A DNA stretch of 64,000 bases, from assembly GCF_040126305.1 (NCBI RefSeq), contig NZ_CP149510.1, forward strand, positions 2,553,001 through 2,617,000, in the 5' to 3' direction. The translations under genes and the position numbers were made by a program. Shown here piece by piece: positions 16,362 through 26,879 of this stretch. The number at the start of each line of letters is the position of its first letter. Position 1 is the stretch's first letter. Source of the DNA: Pararhizobium sp. A13. Its GTDB lineage: Bacteria > Pseudomonadota > Alphaproteobacteria > Rhizobiales > Rhizobiaceae. The notes under the pieces were generated by a model. It worked only from the letters and a program-made list of their open reading frames with translations. It made no database searches and was not told where the DNA came from.

Positions 16362-18476
16362 ATGAACGTTGCGACCCCCATCAAGCCAGAAAAAGCCACC
16401 GCTCATTCGGTCTGTCCGCATGACTGTCCCTCCGCCTGCGCGCTCGAAATCGATCTGACGGAGGAGGGAAGGATCGGCCGGGTTCGCGGCGCGAGCGCCA
16501 ATACTTATACGGCCGGCGTCATCTGCGCCAAGGTCGCGCGTTATTCCGAACGCATCTACCATCCGGGCCGCCTGATGGTGCCGCAGCGGCGCAAGGGCGC
16601 AAAGGGCGAGGGACGCTGGCAGGACGTCAGTTGGGACGACGCGCTCGACGAAATCGCCGATGCTTTCGTCAAGGCCGAACAGCAATATGGCTCCGAGGCT
16701 GTCTGGCCCTATTTCTATGCAGGTACGATGGGCCAGGTTCAGCGCGATTCGATCGAGCGCCTGCGCCATGCCAAGCGCTATTCCGGCTTCTTCGGATCGA
16801 TCTGCACCAACCTCGCCTGGACCGGCCTGACGATGGCCACGGGTTCGCTCAGAGGCCCCGATCCGCGCGAGATGGCGAAATCCGACTGCGTGGTCATCTG
16901 GGGCACCAATGCGGTGTCGACGCAGGTCAATGTGATGACCCATGCAGTCAAGGCGCGCAAGGAACGCGGCGCCAAGATCGTCGTCATCGACATCTACGAC
17001 AATCCGACGATCAAGCAGGCCGACATGGGGCTGGTGCTGAGGCCCGGCACCGATGCAGCTCTCGCCTGCGCCGTCATGCACATCGCCTTCCGCGACGGCT
17101 ATGCGGATCGGGCCTATCTCGCAGACTATGCCGACGATCCGGCCGGACTTGAACATCATCTGAAGACCAGAACGCCGGAATGGGCGTCTGCCATCACCGG
17201 CCTGCCGGTGGAGGAGATCGAGGCCTTCGGCAAGCTCCTCGGCACGACCCCGAAAACCTATTTCCGCCTCGGCTACGGCTTTACCCGCCAGCGCAACGGC
17301 GCCGTCGCCATCCACGCGGCCGCCTCGGTGGCGACTGTGCTCGGTTCCTGGAAGCACGAGGGCGGCGGCGCGTTCCACTCCAACAACGATATCTTCAAGT
17401 TCGACAAGCGCGAGTTGATGGGCTCGGCGATGCTGGATCCGGATATCCGGATGCTCGATCAATCGCAGATCGGCCGCGTCTTGACCGGTGATGCCGAGGC
17501 ATTGCGCCATCGCGGGCCGGTGACGGCGATGCTGATCCAGAACACCAATCCGGTGAATGTTGCCCCCGAGCAGCGTCTGGTAAAGCGGGGTTTTTTGCGC
17601 GACGATCTTTTCGTCGCCGTGCACGAGCAGTTCATGACCGACACGGCCAAGCTCGCCGATATCGTCCTGCCCGCGACCATGTTCCTCGAGCATGACGATC
17701 TCTATCGCGGCGGCGGTCACCAGCATATCCTGCTCGGCCCCAAGGTGGTCGAGCCGCCATCGACGGTGCGCACCAATCTCTTCGTCATCGAGGAACTGGC
17801 GAAGCGCCTCAGCGTTGCCGACAGGCCCGGCTTTGGCCTCAGCGAGCGCGCGCATATCGACCATATCCTGGTGAACTACGACATCGGCTATGAGAGCCTG
17901 AAACGCGACAAATGGCTGGATGTCCAGCCCGATTTCGAGACGGCGCATTTCATCAAGGGGTTCGGCCATCCCGACGGCAAATTCCGCTTCAAGGCCGACT
18001 GGACCGGAACGCCGGCGCCGAACCGGCCGCCGAAGGCGCTGGGGCTCCTGGGCCCGCATGCGAAACTGCCGGTATTTCCCGATCATGTCGACCTGATCGA
18101 GGTCGCGGACGAGAAACATCCGTTCCGGCTGGCAACGTCGCCGGCGCGCTCCTTCCTGAACTCGACCTTCGCCGAGACGCCGTCTTCGATCCAGAAGGAA
18201 GGCCGCCCCGAAGCGATGATCCACGCGGACGATGCGGCGGCACTGGGCATTGCCGACGGCGATATCGTCCGGATCGGCAACGAGCGCGGCGAAATCCGCC
18301 TGCATGCCAGGCTCGGCGGCGGTGCGCGGCGGGGTGTGGTGATCGCCGAAGGGCTCTGGCCGAACGATGCGCATCTGGACGGGGAGGGCATCAACGTGCT
18401 CACCGGTGCCGATGCGGCAGCGCCCTATGGCGGCGCCGCCTTCCACGACAATCACGTATGGCTGCGCAAGGATTGA
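16362..18476 (+). CDS. Molybdopterin (bis-MGD) oxidoreductase of the DMSO reductase family
   Basis: 704 residues. The N terminus carries an iron-sulfur motif (CPHDCPSAC, then ICAKV about 45 residues later) for one [4Fe-4S] cluster. The molybdopterin-binding core follows (VIWGTNAVSTQVNV, IQNTNPVNVAPEQ, HEQFMTDTAKLADIVLPAT), and the C-terminal MGD-binding domain begins near residue 580. GSICTNLAW may hold the metal ligand, but this is not certain. No signal or Tat motif is present, so it should be cytoplasmic. No electron-transfer subunit is adjacent; a NudK-like Nudix gene follows six bases later. The substrate is unknown. Start MNVATPIK is chosen over one six codons earlier. Confidence 0.88.
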   Translation: MNVATPIKPEKATAHSVCPHDCPSACALEIDLTEEGRIGRVRGASANTYTAGVICAKVARYSERIYHPGRLMVPQRRKGAKGEGRWQDVSWDDALDEIADAFVKAEQQYGSEAVWPYFYAGTMGQVQRDSIERLRHAKRYSGFFGSICTNLAWTGLTMATGSLRGPDPREMAKSDCVVIWGTNAVSTQVNVMTHAVKARKERGAKIVVIDIYDNPTIKQADMGLVLRPGTDAALACAVMHIAFRDGYADRAYLADYADDPAGLEHHLKTRTPEWASAITGLPVEEIEAFGKLLGTTPKTYFRLGYGFTRQRNGAVAIHAAASVATVLGSWKHEGGGAFHSNNDIFKFDKRELMGSAMLDPDIRMLDQSQIGRVLTGDAEALRHRGPVTAMLIQNTNPVNVAPEQRLVKRGFLRDDLFVAVHEQFMTDTAKLADIVLPATMFLEHDDLYRGGGHQHILLGPKVVEPPSTVRTNLFVIEELAKRLSVADRPGFGLSERAHIDHILVNYDIGYESLKRDKWLDVQPDFETAHFIKGFGHPDGKFRFKADWTGTPAPNRPPKALGLLGPHAKLPVFPDHVDLIEVADEKHPFRLATSPARSFLNSTFAETPSSIQKEGRPEAMIHADDAAALGIADGDIVRIGNERGEIRLHARLGGGARRGVVIAEGLWPNDAHLDGEGINVLTGADAAAPYGGAAFHDNHVWLRKD

Positions 18477-18482
18477 CCGCGA

Positions 18483-19082
18483 ATGACGAAATTCCGCGAC
18501 GCGAAGATCGAAATTTTGAAAGACGAGACGCTTTCGAAAAACTGGTACCACCTGCGCAACGTCACCTTCAACTATACCGGCTCCAATGGGGTCACGAAGA
18601 AGCTGAAGCGCGAGGTCTATGATCGCGGCAACGGCGCGACGATCCTGCTCTACGATCCAAAACGCGACAGCGTCATCCTCGTGCGGCAGTTCCGCATGCC
18701 CGCGCATCTGAACGGCCATTCCGGCTGGCTGCTGGAAATGCCGGCTGGGCTGCTCGACGGCGATCATCCGGTCGAGGCGATCAAGCGGGAGGCGATGGAG
18801 GAAACCGGCTATCTGGTGCACGACGTGCGGCCGCTCTTCCAGGCCTTCATGTCACCCGGTGCGGTGACCGAGACGATCCATTTCTTCGCGGCGATCATCG
18901 ACGTGTCGGTGCGAGCCGAAGACGGCGGCGGCGCTGCGCACGAGGACGAGGATATCGAGGTTCTCGAGGTTCCGCTCAAGGATGCCATGGCGATGATCGA
19001 GAGCGGCGAGATCTGCGACGGCAAGACCATCATGCTCTTGCAATGGGCGACACTGAACCGGGAAAAGCTGGCTGCGGAGTGA
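18483..19082 (+). CDS. nudK: Nudix hydrolase, NudK-like (GDP-mannose pyrophosphatase type)
   Basis: 199 residues. The Nudix region reads AGLLDGDHPVEAIKREAMEETGY, so the REAMEETG metal-binding core is intact. The first glutamate of the Nudix box, present in E. coli NudK (DNDEP), is histidine here. GAVTE downstream and FFAAIIDV match the NudK/ADP-ribose pyrophosphatase group, which hydrolyses GDP-mannose or similar sugar nucleotides. It follows the molybdenum oxidoreductase with a six-base gap and is probably cotranscribed. The direct link between the two is unknown. Confidence 0.87.
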   Translation: MTKFRDAKIEILKDETLSKNWYHLRNVTFNYTGSNGVTKKLKREVYDRGNGATILLYDPKRDSVILVRQFRMPAHLNGHSGWLLEMPAGLLDGDHPVEAIKREAMEETGYLVHDVRPLFQAFMSPGAVTETIHFFAAIIDVSVRAEDGGGAAHEDEDIEVLEVPLKDAMAMIESGEICDGKTIMLLQWATLNREKLAAE

Positions 19083-19197
19083 GCTATGCGGAGAAGAGCG
19101 GCACCGCTTCTGCGACCGCCGCTTGCCGCAGCTTTTTGTCGCGTGGTTGATCTCCGCTGGTATGCGGACGCGTTTTAACGAAAGACATTGCACTTGG

Positions 19198-19860
19198 TCA
19201 AATGGTTGACCAAGGCACGTCAGTTGTCACTCCCTCAGCTCCGATTACCCGCCCGTCGGTCATGCTTGCCTTGCCCTCGGCTATCAACCTCAGCGCCACC
19301 GGATATGTCCGATGCTCCTCGACCAAAACCCGCGCTGCAAGGGCCTCCGCGGTGTCACCGGGAAGCACGGGTACCTTGGCCTGAAGGATGACCGGCCCCT
19401 CGTCCATGCCTTCGGTGACGAAGTGCACGGTGCAGCCCGCTTCTTCCATGCCAGCGTCGATGGCGCGCTGATGGGTGTGAAGACCCGGAAAGAGCGGCAA
19501 AAGGGACGGGTGGATATTGATGATCCGGCCTTCGTAGCGATTGATGAAGGCCGCGCTCAGCAGGCGCATGTAACCGGCGAGGCAGATGATATCAGGCGAA
19601 AGGCTTTCCAGCGCGGACAGGATCGCCGCTTCATGCGCGTCCTTGCTGTCATAATCCTTGCGGACGAAGGAAAAGGTCGGAATGCCGAGCGCCGCCGCCT
19701 TGGCGAGCCCGCCGGCCTCGGCCTTGTCCGAAATCACACCAACGATTTCAGCCGGAAAATCCGGTTCCGAGGCAGCTTTCGCCAGCGCCAGCATGTTGGA
19801 GCCGCCGCCGGAAATGAACACAACGACCCTTTTGCGGATCGCCTTCAGCGTCTCCGTCAT
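19198..19860 (-). CDS. purN: Phosphoribosylglycinamide formyltransferase
   Basis: 220 residues. The N-terminal [15 protein letters not shown] binds the GAR phosphate; the catalytic block is [12 protein letters not shown] with asparagine and histidine, followed by [16 protein letters not shown] with the conserved aspartate. The enzyme formylates GAR from 10-formyl-tetrahydrofolate in purine synthesis. The ATG overlaps the purM stop (ATGA), giving tight coupling. It converges with nudK. Confidence 0.96.
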   Translation of the reverse strand: MTETLKAIRKRVVVFISGGGSNMLALAKAASEPDFPAEIVGVISDKAEAGGLAKAAALGIPTFSFVRKDYDSKDAHEAAILSALESLSPDIICLAGYMRLLSAAFINRYEGRIINIHPSLLPLFPGLHTHQRAIDAGMEEAGCTVHFVTEGMDEGPVILQAKVPVLPGDTAEALAARVLVEEHRTYPVALRLIAEGKASMTDGRVIGAEGVTTDVPWSTI

Positions 19861-20927
19861 AGGGCGAGCGTGCCCTTGTAGATCGTGCCGGCGGCGCCTT
19901 CCTCGCGGGCGACCATGTGGCCGAGCGCAAAGACGGTCTCGCCTTCAGCTTTCAGAACCGAAGCCACCTTTTCCGCATTCTCTGCAGCGACGACGACGAT
20001 CATGCCGACGCCGCAGTTGAAGGTGCGTAGCATCTCGTTGGCGGCAACGCCACCGGTCTTGGCAAGCCAGGAGAACACGGCCGGCGCCTCGATGGCGGTA
20101 AGATCGATTTCTGCGGCCAGGTGCTTCGGCAGCACGCGCGGAATGTTTTCCGGAAAGCCGCCGCCGGTGATATGGGCAAGCGCCTTCAGCGCACCGGTTT
20201 CGCGGATCGCCTTCAGGAGCGGCTTCACATAGATGCGCGTCGGGGTCATCAGCACGTCGGCCAATGTGCCTTCGCCGAAGGGGGCGGGTGCGTCCCAGGC
20301 AAGGCCCGAGAGCGAAACGATCTTGCGCACCAGCGAATAACCGTTCGAATGCACACCGGAGGAGGCGAGACCGAGGATGACGTCGCCCTCGGCGATATCG
20401 CCTGCCGGAAGCAGTTGCCCGCGTTCGGCCGCACCGACTGCGAAGCCGGCGAGGTCATAGTCGCCGCCGGAATACATGCCCGGCATTTCGGCTGTTTCGC
20501 CGCCGATCAGCGCGCAGCCCGCCTCGCGGCAGCCGGCGGCAATGCCGCCGACGATCGAGGCACCCTGGTCCGGATCAAGCTTGCCGGTGGCGAAGTAGTC
20601 GAGGAAGAACAAGGGTTCCGCGCCCTGTACGACGAGATCGTTGACGCACATGGCAACAAGATCGATGCCGACGGTGTCGTGCTTGTTGGCATCGATGGCG
20701 ATCTTCAGCTTGGTGCCGACGCCATCATTGGCGGCAACGAGGACCGGATCGGTGAAGCCGGCCGCCTTCAGGTCGAACAGGCCGCCGAAACCACCGATTT
20801 CGCCGTCGGCGCCGGGACGCCGCGTCGAGCGCACATGCGGCTTGATCTTTTCCACCAAAAGGTTTCCGGCATCGATGTCCACACCCGCATCGCTATAGGT
20901 CAGACCGTTCTTTCCTGGCTCGCTCAT
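19857..20927 (-). CDS. purM: Phosphoribosylformylglycinamidine cyclo-ligase
   Basis: 356 residues. It starts [20 protein letters not shown], a standard PurM beginning, with [21 protein letters not shown] and the [19 protein letters not shown] block typical of the AIR synthetase fold. It makes AIR from FGAM using ATP, directly before the PurN-linked branch of purine synthesis. GGAG lies seven bases upstream of the ATG. A longer open frame to 21269 is rejected because it has no family similarity. Upstream is divergent to the AI-2E permease gene. Confidence 0.96.
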   Translation of the reverse strand: MSEPGKNGLTYSDAGVDIDAGNLLVEKIKPHVRSTRRPGADGEIGGFGGLFDLKAAGFTDPVLVAANDGVGTKLKIAIDANKHDTVGIDLVAMCVNDLVVQGAEPLFFLDYFATGKLDPDQGASIVGGIAAGCREAGCALIGGETAEMPGMYSGGDYDLAGFAVGAAERGQLLPAGDIAEGDVILGLASSGVHSNGYSLVRKIVSLSGLAWDAPAPFGEGTLADVLMTPTRIYVKPLLKAIRETGALKALAHITGGGFPENIPRVLPKHLAAEIDLTAIEAPAVFSWLAKTGGVAANEMLRTFNCGVGMIVVVAAENAEKVASVLKAEGETVFALGHMVAREEGAAGTIYKGTLAL

Positions 20928-21144
20928 GGCTTGATCTCCGCCGGCTCGTCGTTTTGGCACTGCGATTGGCATGATGACTTGGGAAGTGCAAGCATATTGC
21001 CCTGGATATTCCGCTTTTTCACCGTTTTGCCCGGTTGTTGTGGCCGTTTGCAGCCATAGGCTTGACCACGGTCGGTGGCACATCCTATCTCCAAAGGCGG
21101 AAGCGGCGTGATGCCGTTCGGGCGCGGGGCATCGGAACAGCGGC
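20928..21144. promoter_or_regulatory. Divergent promoter region, purM / AI-2E permease
   Basis: 217 bp between two divergent start codons. It must hold both promoters. I see no clear purine riboswitch fold and no palindromic operator that I would defend. Confidence 0.35.
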
Positions 21145-22281
21145 ATGGTCAACAAATTGAGCAGCAGCGGACTGCAGCGCCAGATCATCTTCTGGTTGCT
21201 TTTCCTCGCCGCCTTCATCGCCTTCCTGATGGTGTTCTCGACCATCCTCCTGCCGTTCATCGCCGGCATGGCGCTCGCCTATTTCCTCGATCCGGTCGCC
21301 GACCGGCTGGAAAGGTTGGGCTTGAGCCGCCTGATGGCGACGATCGTCATCCTGTTCGGCTTCATCGTCGTCTTCGCGCTGTCGCTCGTCGTCATCATTC
21401 CGATCGTCTTCACCCAGGCAGCGGACTTCATCCAGAAGATGCCGGGCTATATCTCCTTGCTGCAGGAATTCCTGACCAGCCCGCATGCCTCGTGGCTGCC
21501 CGATTGGGTGGCCGGGCAGATGGATACGATCAAGCAGAACTCCGCCAAGCTGCTCGAACAGGGGGCGAGCTTCCTCGGCACGCTGTTCCAGCAATTGTGG
21601 AATTCGGGCATGGCGTTGCTCAACATCATTTCGCTGTTCGTCGTCACTCCCGTAGTCGCCTTCTATCTGCTGCTCGACTGGGACCGGATGGTGGAAAAGG
21701 TCGACAGCTGGATCCCCCGCGACCATGCTACCACCGTTCGCCAGATCGCCCGCGACATGAACCTGACGATTGCCGGTTTCGTGCGCGGGCAGGGGTCGCT
21801 CTGCATCATTCTTGGCCTGTTCTACGGCATTGCGCTGTCGTTCGCCGGGCTGAACTTCGGCCTGCTGATCGGCCTGTTTGCCGGCATGATCAGCTTTGTT
21901 CCCTATGTCGGCTCGCTGGTTGGCCTCGTGCTTGCCGTCGGCGTGGCGCTGGTCCAGTTCTGGCCCAACTATCTTCACATCGGTATTGTCGCTGCGATCT
22001 TCTTCCTCGGGCAATTTCTCGAAGGCAACATTCTTCAGCCGCGGCTGGTCGGCAAAAGCGTCGGGCTGCATCCGGTCTGGCTGATGTTCGCGCTTCTGGC
22101 GTTCGGCGCTCTCTTCGGTTTCGTCGGCCTGCTGGTGGCGGTGCCATCGGCTGCCGCAATCGGCGTGCTTGTCCGCTTCGGCATCGGGCGCTACCTTGAT
22201 AGCACGCTCTATCATGGCCACAGGACCGGCAAGAAGGCCGAGCCGGAACCCGACATCCCAGAGTACAAGCTTCCAGAGTAA
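21145..22281 (+). CDS. AI-2E family (PerM-like) membrane transporter
   Basis: 378 residues with about eight membrane helices in the AI-2E/PerM layout: an N-terminal pair ([20 protein letters not shown]), the central soluble stretch, then [18 protein letters not shown] and the conserved Gxx[24 protein letters not shown] block. Members export or pass varied small molecules, including autoinducer-2 in E. coli TqsA and sodium in others; the substrate here is not predicted. Seven bases separate it from hdaA, a pairing common in alphaproteobacteria. No clear Shine-Dalgarno lies ahead of the ATG at 21145. Confidence 0.9.
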   Translation: MVNKLSSSGLQRQIIFWLLFLAAFIAFLMVFSTILLPFIAGMALAYFLDPVADRLERLGLSRLMATIVILFGFIVVFALSLVVIIPIVFTQAADFIQKMPGYISLLQEFLTSPHASWLPDWVAGQMDTIKQNSAKLLEQGASFLGTLFQQLWNSGMALLNIISLFVVTPVVAFYLLLDWDRMVEKVDSWIPRDHATTVRQIARDMNLTIAGFVRGQGSLCIILGLFYGIALSFAGLNFGLLIGLFAGMISFVPYVGSLVGLVLAVGVALVQFWPNYLHIGIVAAIFFLGQFLEGNILQPRLVGKSVGLHPVWLMFALLAFGALFGFVGLLVAVPSAAAIGVLVRFGIGRYLDSTLYHGHRTGKKAEPEPDIPEYKLPE

Positions 22282-22288
22282 CAGGCGT

Positions 22289-22975
22289 ATGGTCCGCAAG
22301 TTCGAACAGCTGCCGCTCGTTTTCGAGCACGAGCCTCAGACGGGTCGTGACGACCTTCTCGTGTCCGAACGGCTGAAGGCGGCGGTGTCGATCATCGACA
22401 GCTGGCCGCGCTGGCCCTCGCCCGTTGTCATTCTTGCCGGGCCTGTAGGCTCGGGAAAATCGCATCTCGCGGCCATCTGGCGGGAAAACAGCGCGGCCGT
22501 AGCCATCCATCCGACGGCCGGCAGCGATGCCGCCGATATTGCCGCGACGAACCCGGTCCTCTTCGAGGATGCCGACCGGCGCGGTTTTGATGACCGGGCG
22601 CTGTTTCATGTCATCAACAGCGCGCGCGAGAACGGCACCGGCCTCTTGATCACCAGCCGGTTGTGGCCCATGTCCTGGCCGGTCGAACTGGCCGATCTTC
22701 GGTCGCGCCTGAAGGCGGCGACCGTGGTCGAGATCGGCGAGCCGGATGATGACCTGCTGGCCCAGGTTCTGGTCAAGCTCTTGGCCGATCGCCAGCTCAG
22801 CGTCGATGACCGGCTGATCGGCTATATCGTGGCGCGGATGGAGCGCTCGCTCGAATCGGCCCAGACGATCGTCGAGCGGCTCGATCATCTGGCGCTTGCA
22901 CGCGGCACGCGCATCAACCGGGCGCTTGCCTTGGAAGTGCTCAACACCCTTGGAAAGACACGCGAAATTGATTGA
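22289..22975 (+). CDS. hdaA: DnaA regulatory inactivator HdaA
   Basis: 228 residues, an AAA+ protein related to the ATPase domain of DnaA but without its DNA-binding domain. Walker A is [10 protein letters not shown]; the sensor region holds ITSRLWP and the C-terminal part ends in the lid helix EVLNTLGK. In Caulobacter, HdaA with the sliding clamp stimulates ATP hydrolysis by DnaA and limits re-initiation of replication. The N-terminal [10 protein letters not shown] resembles the clamp-binding peptide of Hda proteins. It is encoded after the AI-2E permease and before ppk, as is typical. Confidence 0.9.
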   Translation: MVRKFEQLPLVFEHEPQTGRDDLLVSERLKAAVSIIDSWPRWPSPVVILAGPVGSGKSHLAAIWRENSAAVAIHPTAGSDAADIAATNPVLFEDADRRGFDDRALFHVINSARENGTGLLITSRLWPMSWPVELADLRSRLKAATVVEIGEPDDDLLAQVLVKLLADRQLSVDDRLIGYIVARMERSLESAQTIVERLDHLALARGTRINRALALEVLNTLGKTREID

Positions 22976-23040
22976 CTGTCATAGTTAGGTCGTCAAACTG
23001 CGCTAGCTGCATCATGAAAAACGAGAGGGCGGGTTCGGCC

Positions 23041-25227
23041 ATGGATACTGTAACATCTGCGACAATCGCCAATGAGCCTGCGGCGTATGAAATCGATCTT
23101 CTGACCAGCCCTGAACGCTTCATCAACCGCGAATTCTCCTGGCTTCAGTTCAACCGCCGGGTTCTCGAGGAGACGCTGAATACGGCGCATCCGTTGCTTG
23201 AGCGCGTGCGTTTCCTGTCGATTTCCGCCGCCAACCTCGACGAATTCTTCATGGTGCGCGTCGCTGGTCTCGAAGGCCAGGTTCGCCAGGGCGTGATGGT
23301 GCGCAGCCCCGATGGCAAGACGCCTGTCGAGCAGCTGGAAGACATCCTCAAGGAAATCGACAACCTGCAGATGGAGCAGCAGGCCTCGCTGGCCGTCCTG
23401 CAGCAGTATCTTGCCAAGGAAGACATTCTGATTGTCCGGCCGGTGTCGCTGTCCGTACAGGACCGTGCGTGGCTGGCGAATGAATTCGAGCAATCAATCT
23501 TTCCGGTGCTGACGCCACTGTCGATCGACCCGGCGCACCCGTTCCCGTTCATTCCGAACCTCGGCTTCACCATGGGGCTGCAACTTGCCAGCAAGCGAGG
23601 CCGCGAGCCGATGACGGCGCTTCTGCGCTTGCCGGTCGCGCTCGACCGGTTCATCCGCTTGCCGGATGCCAAGTCGGTGATCCGCTATATCACGCTGGAG
23701 GATGCCGTCAGCCTGTTCATCGAACGGTTGTTCCCCGGCTATGAGGTCAAGGGTTCGGGCACATTCCGCATCATTCGAGACAGCGATATCGAAGTCGAGG
23801 AAGAGGCCGAAGATCTCGTCCGCTTCTTCGAGACGGCGCTGAAGCGCCGCCGCCGCGGATCGGTGATCCGTATCGAGATTGATTCGGAAATGCCGCTGGA
23901 GCTGCGCCATTTCGTCGTCGGCGAACTCGGCGTCGCGGAAAACCGCGTCGCCGTGCTGCCCGGCCTTCTGGCACTCAACACCCTGTCCGAGATCACCAAG
24001 GCGCCGCGCGACGATCTGCGCTTCGAGCCGTACAATGCGCGATTTCCCGAACGTGTCCGCGAACACGCCGGAGACTGCCTCGCCGCCATCCGCGAAAAAG
24101 ACATGGTCGTCCACCACCCCTACGAGAGCTTCGACGTGGTGGTCCAGTTTCTGCTCCAGGCTGCGCGCGATCCTGACGTTCTGGCGATAAAGCAGACGCT
24201 CTATCGGACCTCGAACGACAGCCCAATCGTGCGTGCGCTAATCGACGCTGCCGAAGCCGGCAAGTCGGTGACGGCGCTGGTCGAGTTGAAGGCGCGCTTC
24301 GACGAGGAAGCCAATATCCGCTGGGCGCGCGACCTCGAACGCGCCGGCGTGCAGGTGGTGTTCGGCTTCATCGAACTGAAGACGCATGCGAAGATGTCGA
24401 TGGTGGTGCGCCGTGAGGAAGGCAAGCTTAGAACCTACTGCCACCTCGGCACCGGCAACTATCATCCGGTCACGGCGAAGATCTATACGGACCTGTCCTT
24501 CTTTACCTGCAATCCGAAGATTGCCCATGACATGGCCAATATCTTCAACTTCATCACCGGCTACGGCGAGCCCGAGGCCGGCATGAAGCTGGCGATTTCG
24601 CCGCATACGCTGCGTCCGCGCATCCTGCAGCATATCGGCGAGGAAATCGCCCATGCCGAGGCCGGCCGGCCGGCGTCGATCTGGATGAAGATGAATTCGC
24701 TGGTCGATCCGGAAATCATCGATGCGCTCTACAAGGCCAGCCGCGCCGGCGTCGAAATCGATTTGGTCGTGCGCGGCATCTGCTGTTTGCGGCCGCAGGT
24801 GCCTGGCCTGTCCGATAATATCCGCGTCAAATCGATCGTCGGCCGTTTCCTTGAACATTCGCGCATCTTCTGCTTCGGCAACGGTCACGGGCTTCCCTCC
24901 GAGCACGCGCTCGTCTATATCGGGTCGGCGGACTTGATGCCGCGCAATCTGGATCGGCGGGTGGAGACCCTTGTGCCTCTCATCAACCGGACTGTGCATG
25001 AACAGGTGCTGTCGCAGATCATGCTGGGCAATCTCATCGATAACCAGCAGAGCTACGAGATCCTTCCGGACGGAACGTCGCGGCGCATGGAAGTCGCCCG
25101 CGATTCCGAGCCCTTCAATGCACAGGTCTACTTCATGACCAATCCCAGCCTGTCGGGGCGGGGCGAGGCCTTGAAATCCAGCACTCCGAAAGTCATTGCC
25201 GGCTGGGACAGCGGCCGCAGAAGATAA
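23041..25227 (+). CDS. ppk: Polyphosphate kinase 1
   Basis: 728 residues. The N-terminal domain begins near [18 protein letters not shown] and the catalytic PLD-type domains carry the two conserved histidines, in [10 protein letters not shown] and [15 protein letters not shown]1 polymerises the gamma-phosphate of ATP into polyphosphate, reversibly, through a phosphohistidine. The start is the ATG at 23041; 23 residues upstream in frame are not PPK-like. A short 12-bp gap separates it from ppx, so synthesis and breakdown enzymes are one operon. Confidence 0.96.
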   Translation: MDTVTSATIANEPAAYEIDLLTSPERFINREFSWLQFNRRVLEETLNTAHPLLERVRFLSISAANLDEFFMVRVAGLEGQVRQGVMVRSPDGKTPVEQLEDILKEIDNLQMEQQASLAVLQQYLAKEDILIVRPVSLSVQDRAWLANEFEQSIFPVLTPLSIDPAHPFPFIPNLGFTMGLQLASKRGREPMTALLRLPVALDRFIRLPDAKSVIRYITLEDAVSLFIERLFPGYEVKGSGTFRIIRDSDIEVEEEAEDLVRFFETALKRRRRGSVIRIEIDSEMPLELRHFVVGELGVAENRVAVLPGLLALNTLSEITKAPRDDLRFEPYNARFPERVREHAGDCLAAIREKDMVVHHPYESFDVVVQFLLQAARDPDVLAIKQTLYRTSNDSPIVRALIDAAEAGKSVTALVELKARFDEEANIRWARDLERAGVQVVFGFIELKTHAKMSMVVRREEGKLRTYCHLGTGNYHPVTAKIYTDLSFFTCNPKIAHDMANIFNFITGYGEPEAGMKLAISPHTLRPRILQHIGEEIAHAEAGRPASIWMKMNSLVDPEIIDALYKASRAGVEIDLVVRGICCLRPQVPGLSDNIRVKSIVGRFLEHSRIFCFGNGHGLPSEHALVYIGSADLMPRNLDRRVETLVPLINRTVHEQVLSQIMLGNLIDNQQSYEILPDGTSRRMEVARDSEPFNAQVYFMTNPSLSGRGEALKSSTPKVIAGWDSGRRR

Positions 25228-25239
25228 AACTGGAATTGC

Positions 25240-26763
25240 ATGGTAGAATCTGAAGCCCAGGGGCGTTTGCCTGGAATTGCCCCGGTGTCCGTCGTGGATA
25301 TTGGGTCGAACTCTGTTCGACTTGTCATCTATGAGGGGCTGAGCCGGTCTCCAGCCGTGCTGTTCAACGAAAAGGTCATGTGCGGCCTCGGCAAGGGCAT
25401 CGATGCGACCGGTCGCATGGATGCCGAGAGTGTCGAGCGGGGGCTGATGGCGCTGCACCGGTTCAAGGCCTTGTCCACGCAGGCGCGCGCTTCCACGGTC
25501 TTCGTGCTTGCGACGGCGGCTGCCCGCGATGCATCGAACGGCCCGGATTTCATCCGCCGGGCGGAGATCATCCTCGGCCAGAAAATCCGCGTGCTGACCG
25601 GCGAGGAGGAAGCCTATTTCTCGGCGCTCGGCATCATCAGCGGCTATCACGACCCCGACGGCGTCGTCGGCGACCTCGGCGGCGGTTCGCTGGAACTCGT
25701 GGATGTCGTCGGCACCAAGGTCGGCAAGGGCATTACCCTGCCGCTCGGCGGTATCCGGCTGTCGGAACATGCCGAAGGATCGATCGTCAAGGCGCGCAGC
25801 CATGTGCGGCGCTACATGAAGGGTGCGCAGGTGCTGCAGAACGTTGCCGGTCGCACCTTCTACGCCGTCGGCGGTACCTGGCGCTCGATCGCCAAGCTTC
25901 ATATGGAGACGCGCAACTATCCGCTGCACATGATGCAGGGTTATGAAATTTCCTTCGACGAGGCGATGGCTTTCCTGCCCGAGGTGATCGAGCCAAAGGA
26001 CGTGAAGGCGCCGGCCTATGCGACCATCTCGAAGAGCCGCCGCGCACTCCTGCCCTTCGGTGCCGTTGCCATGCAGGAAGCAATCGCGCAGATGAAGCCG
26101 GCGCGCATCTCGTTTTCGGCGCTCGGCGTTCGCGAGGGGTACCTGTTTTCGCTGCTGTCGGAAACCGTGCGCAGTCATGATCCGCTGCTGACGGCGGCCG
26201 GCGAAATTGCCATCCTGCGTGCCCGCTCGCCCGAGCATGCGCGCGAACTGGCCGATTGGAGCGGCAAGATGGTGCCGCATTTCGGCATCACCGAAACCGA
26301 GGAGGAGGGGCGCTACCGTCAGGCGGCCTGCCTGCTCGCCGATATCAGCTGGCGCGCCCATCCGGATTATCGCGGCCTGCAGGCGCTCAACATCATCGCC
26401 CACAGCACGTTCTCCGGCATCACCCATGCCGGCCGCGCCTATATCGCGCTTGCCAACTATTATCGCTTCGAGGGCTTCGCCGACAACGGCGCCACCGAAC
26501 CGCTGGCGGCCATCGCCACGCCGCGCATGCTGGAACTTGCCAAGCTTCTGGGCGGCCTGCTCAGGGTCGTCTACCTGTTCTCCGCCTCGATGCCGGGCAT
26601 CGTCCGCAATCTTGATATCCGCCGCTCCCGGACCCCGGACCTCGATCTCGAATTCGTGGTGCCCTCCACTTATTCGGAATTCACCGGCGAGCGCCTCGAC
26701 GGCCGGCTGCAGCAGCTTGCAAGGCTTACGGGCAAGCGGATCGCGTTCCGGTTCGAAGGTTGA
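25240..26763 (+). CDS. ppx: Exopolyphosphatase, Ppx/GppA family
   Basis: 507 residues. The ASKHA-fold phosphate motifs are visible: VVDIGSNSVRLV, ATAAARDAS, GEEEAYFSALG and VVGDLGGGSLELV. The C-terminal half carries the helical extension of the longer Ppx type. It removes terminal phosphate from polyphosphate, and may also act on pppGpp, as in the family. It follows ppk by 12 bp in the same unit. No strong terminator is visible directly after the stop. Confidence 0.94.
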   Translation: MVESEAQGRLPGIAPVSVVDIGSNSVRLVIYEGLSRSPAVLFNEKVMCGLGKGIDATGRMDAESVERGLMALHRFKALSTQARASTVFVLATAAARDASNGPDFIRRAEIILGQKIRVLTGEEEAYFSALGIISGYHDPDGVVGDLGGGSLELVDVVGTKVGKGITLPLGGIRLSEHAEGSIVKARSHVRRYMKGAQVLQNVAGRTFYAVGGTWRSIAKLHMETRNYPLHMMQGYEISFDEAMAFLPEVIEPKDVKAPAYATISKSRRALLPFGAVAMQEAIAQMKPARISFSALGVREGYLFSLLSETVRSHDPLLTAAGEIAILRARSPEHARELADWSGKMVPHFGITETEEEGRYRQAACLLADISWRAHPDYRGLQALNIIAHSTFSGITHAGRAYIALANYYRFEGFADNGATEPLAAIATPRMLELAKLLGGLLRVVYLFSASMPGIVRNLDIRRSRTPDLDLEFVVPSTYSEFTGERLDGRLQQLARLTGKRIAFRFEG

Positions 26764-26879
26764 TTCTGCAAAAAAATCTAATAGTTACTGGGATTGCGGA
26801 TTGCGCAGGTCCTCACGGCGATATATTTGAATGCAACCTATAATTTTAGCTTATTTTATGAATTGTTGCAGGGGAAGTG

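Noticed and set aside
16272..18821. 849-residue minus-strand frame opposite the molybdenum oxidoreductase
   Set aside because: It is an antisense shadow of a high-GC gene; the sense frame has the iron-sulfur and cofactor motifs.
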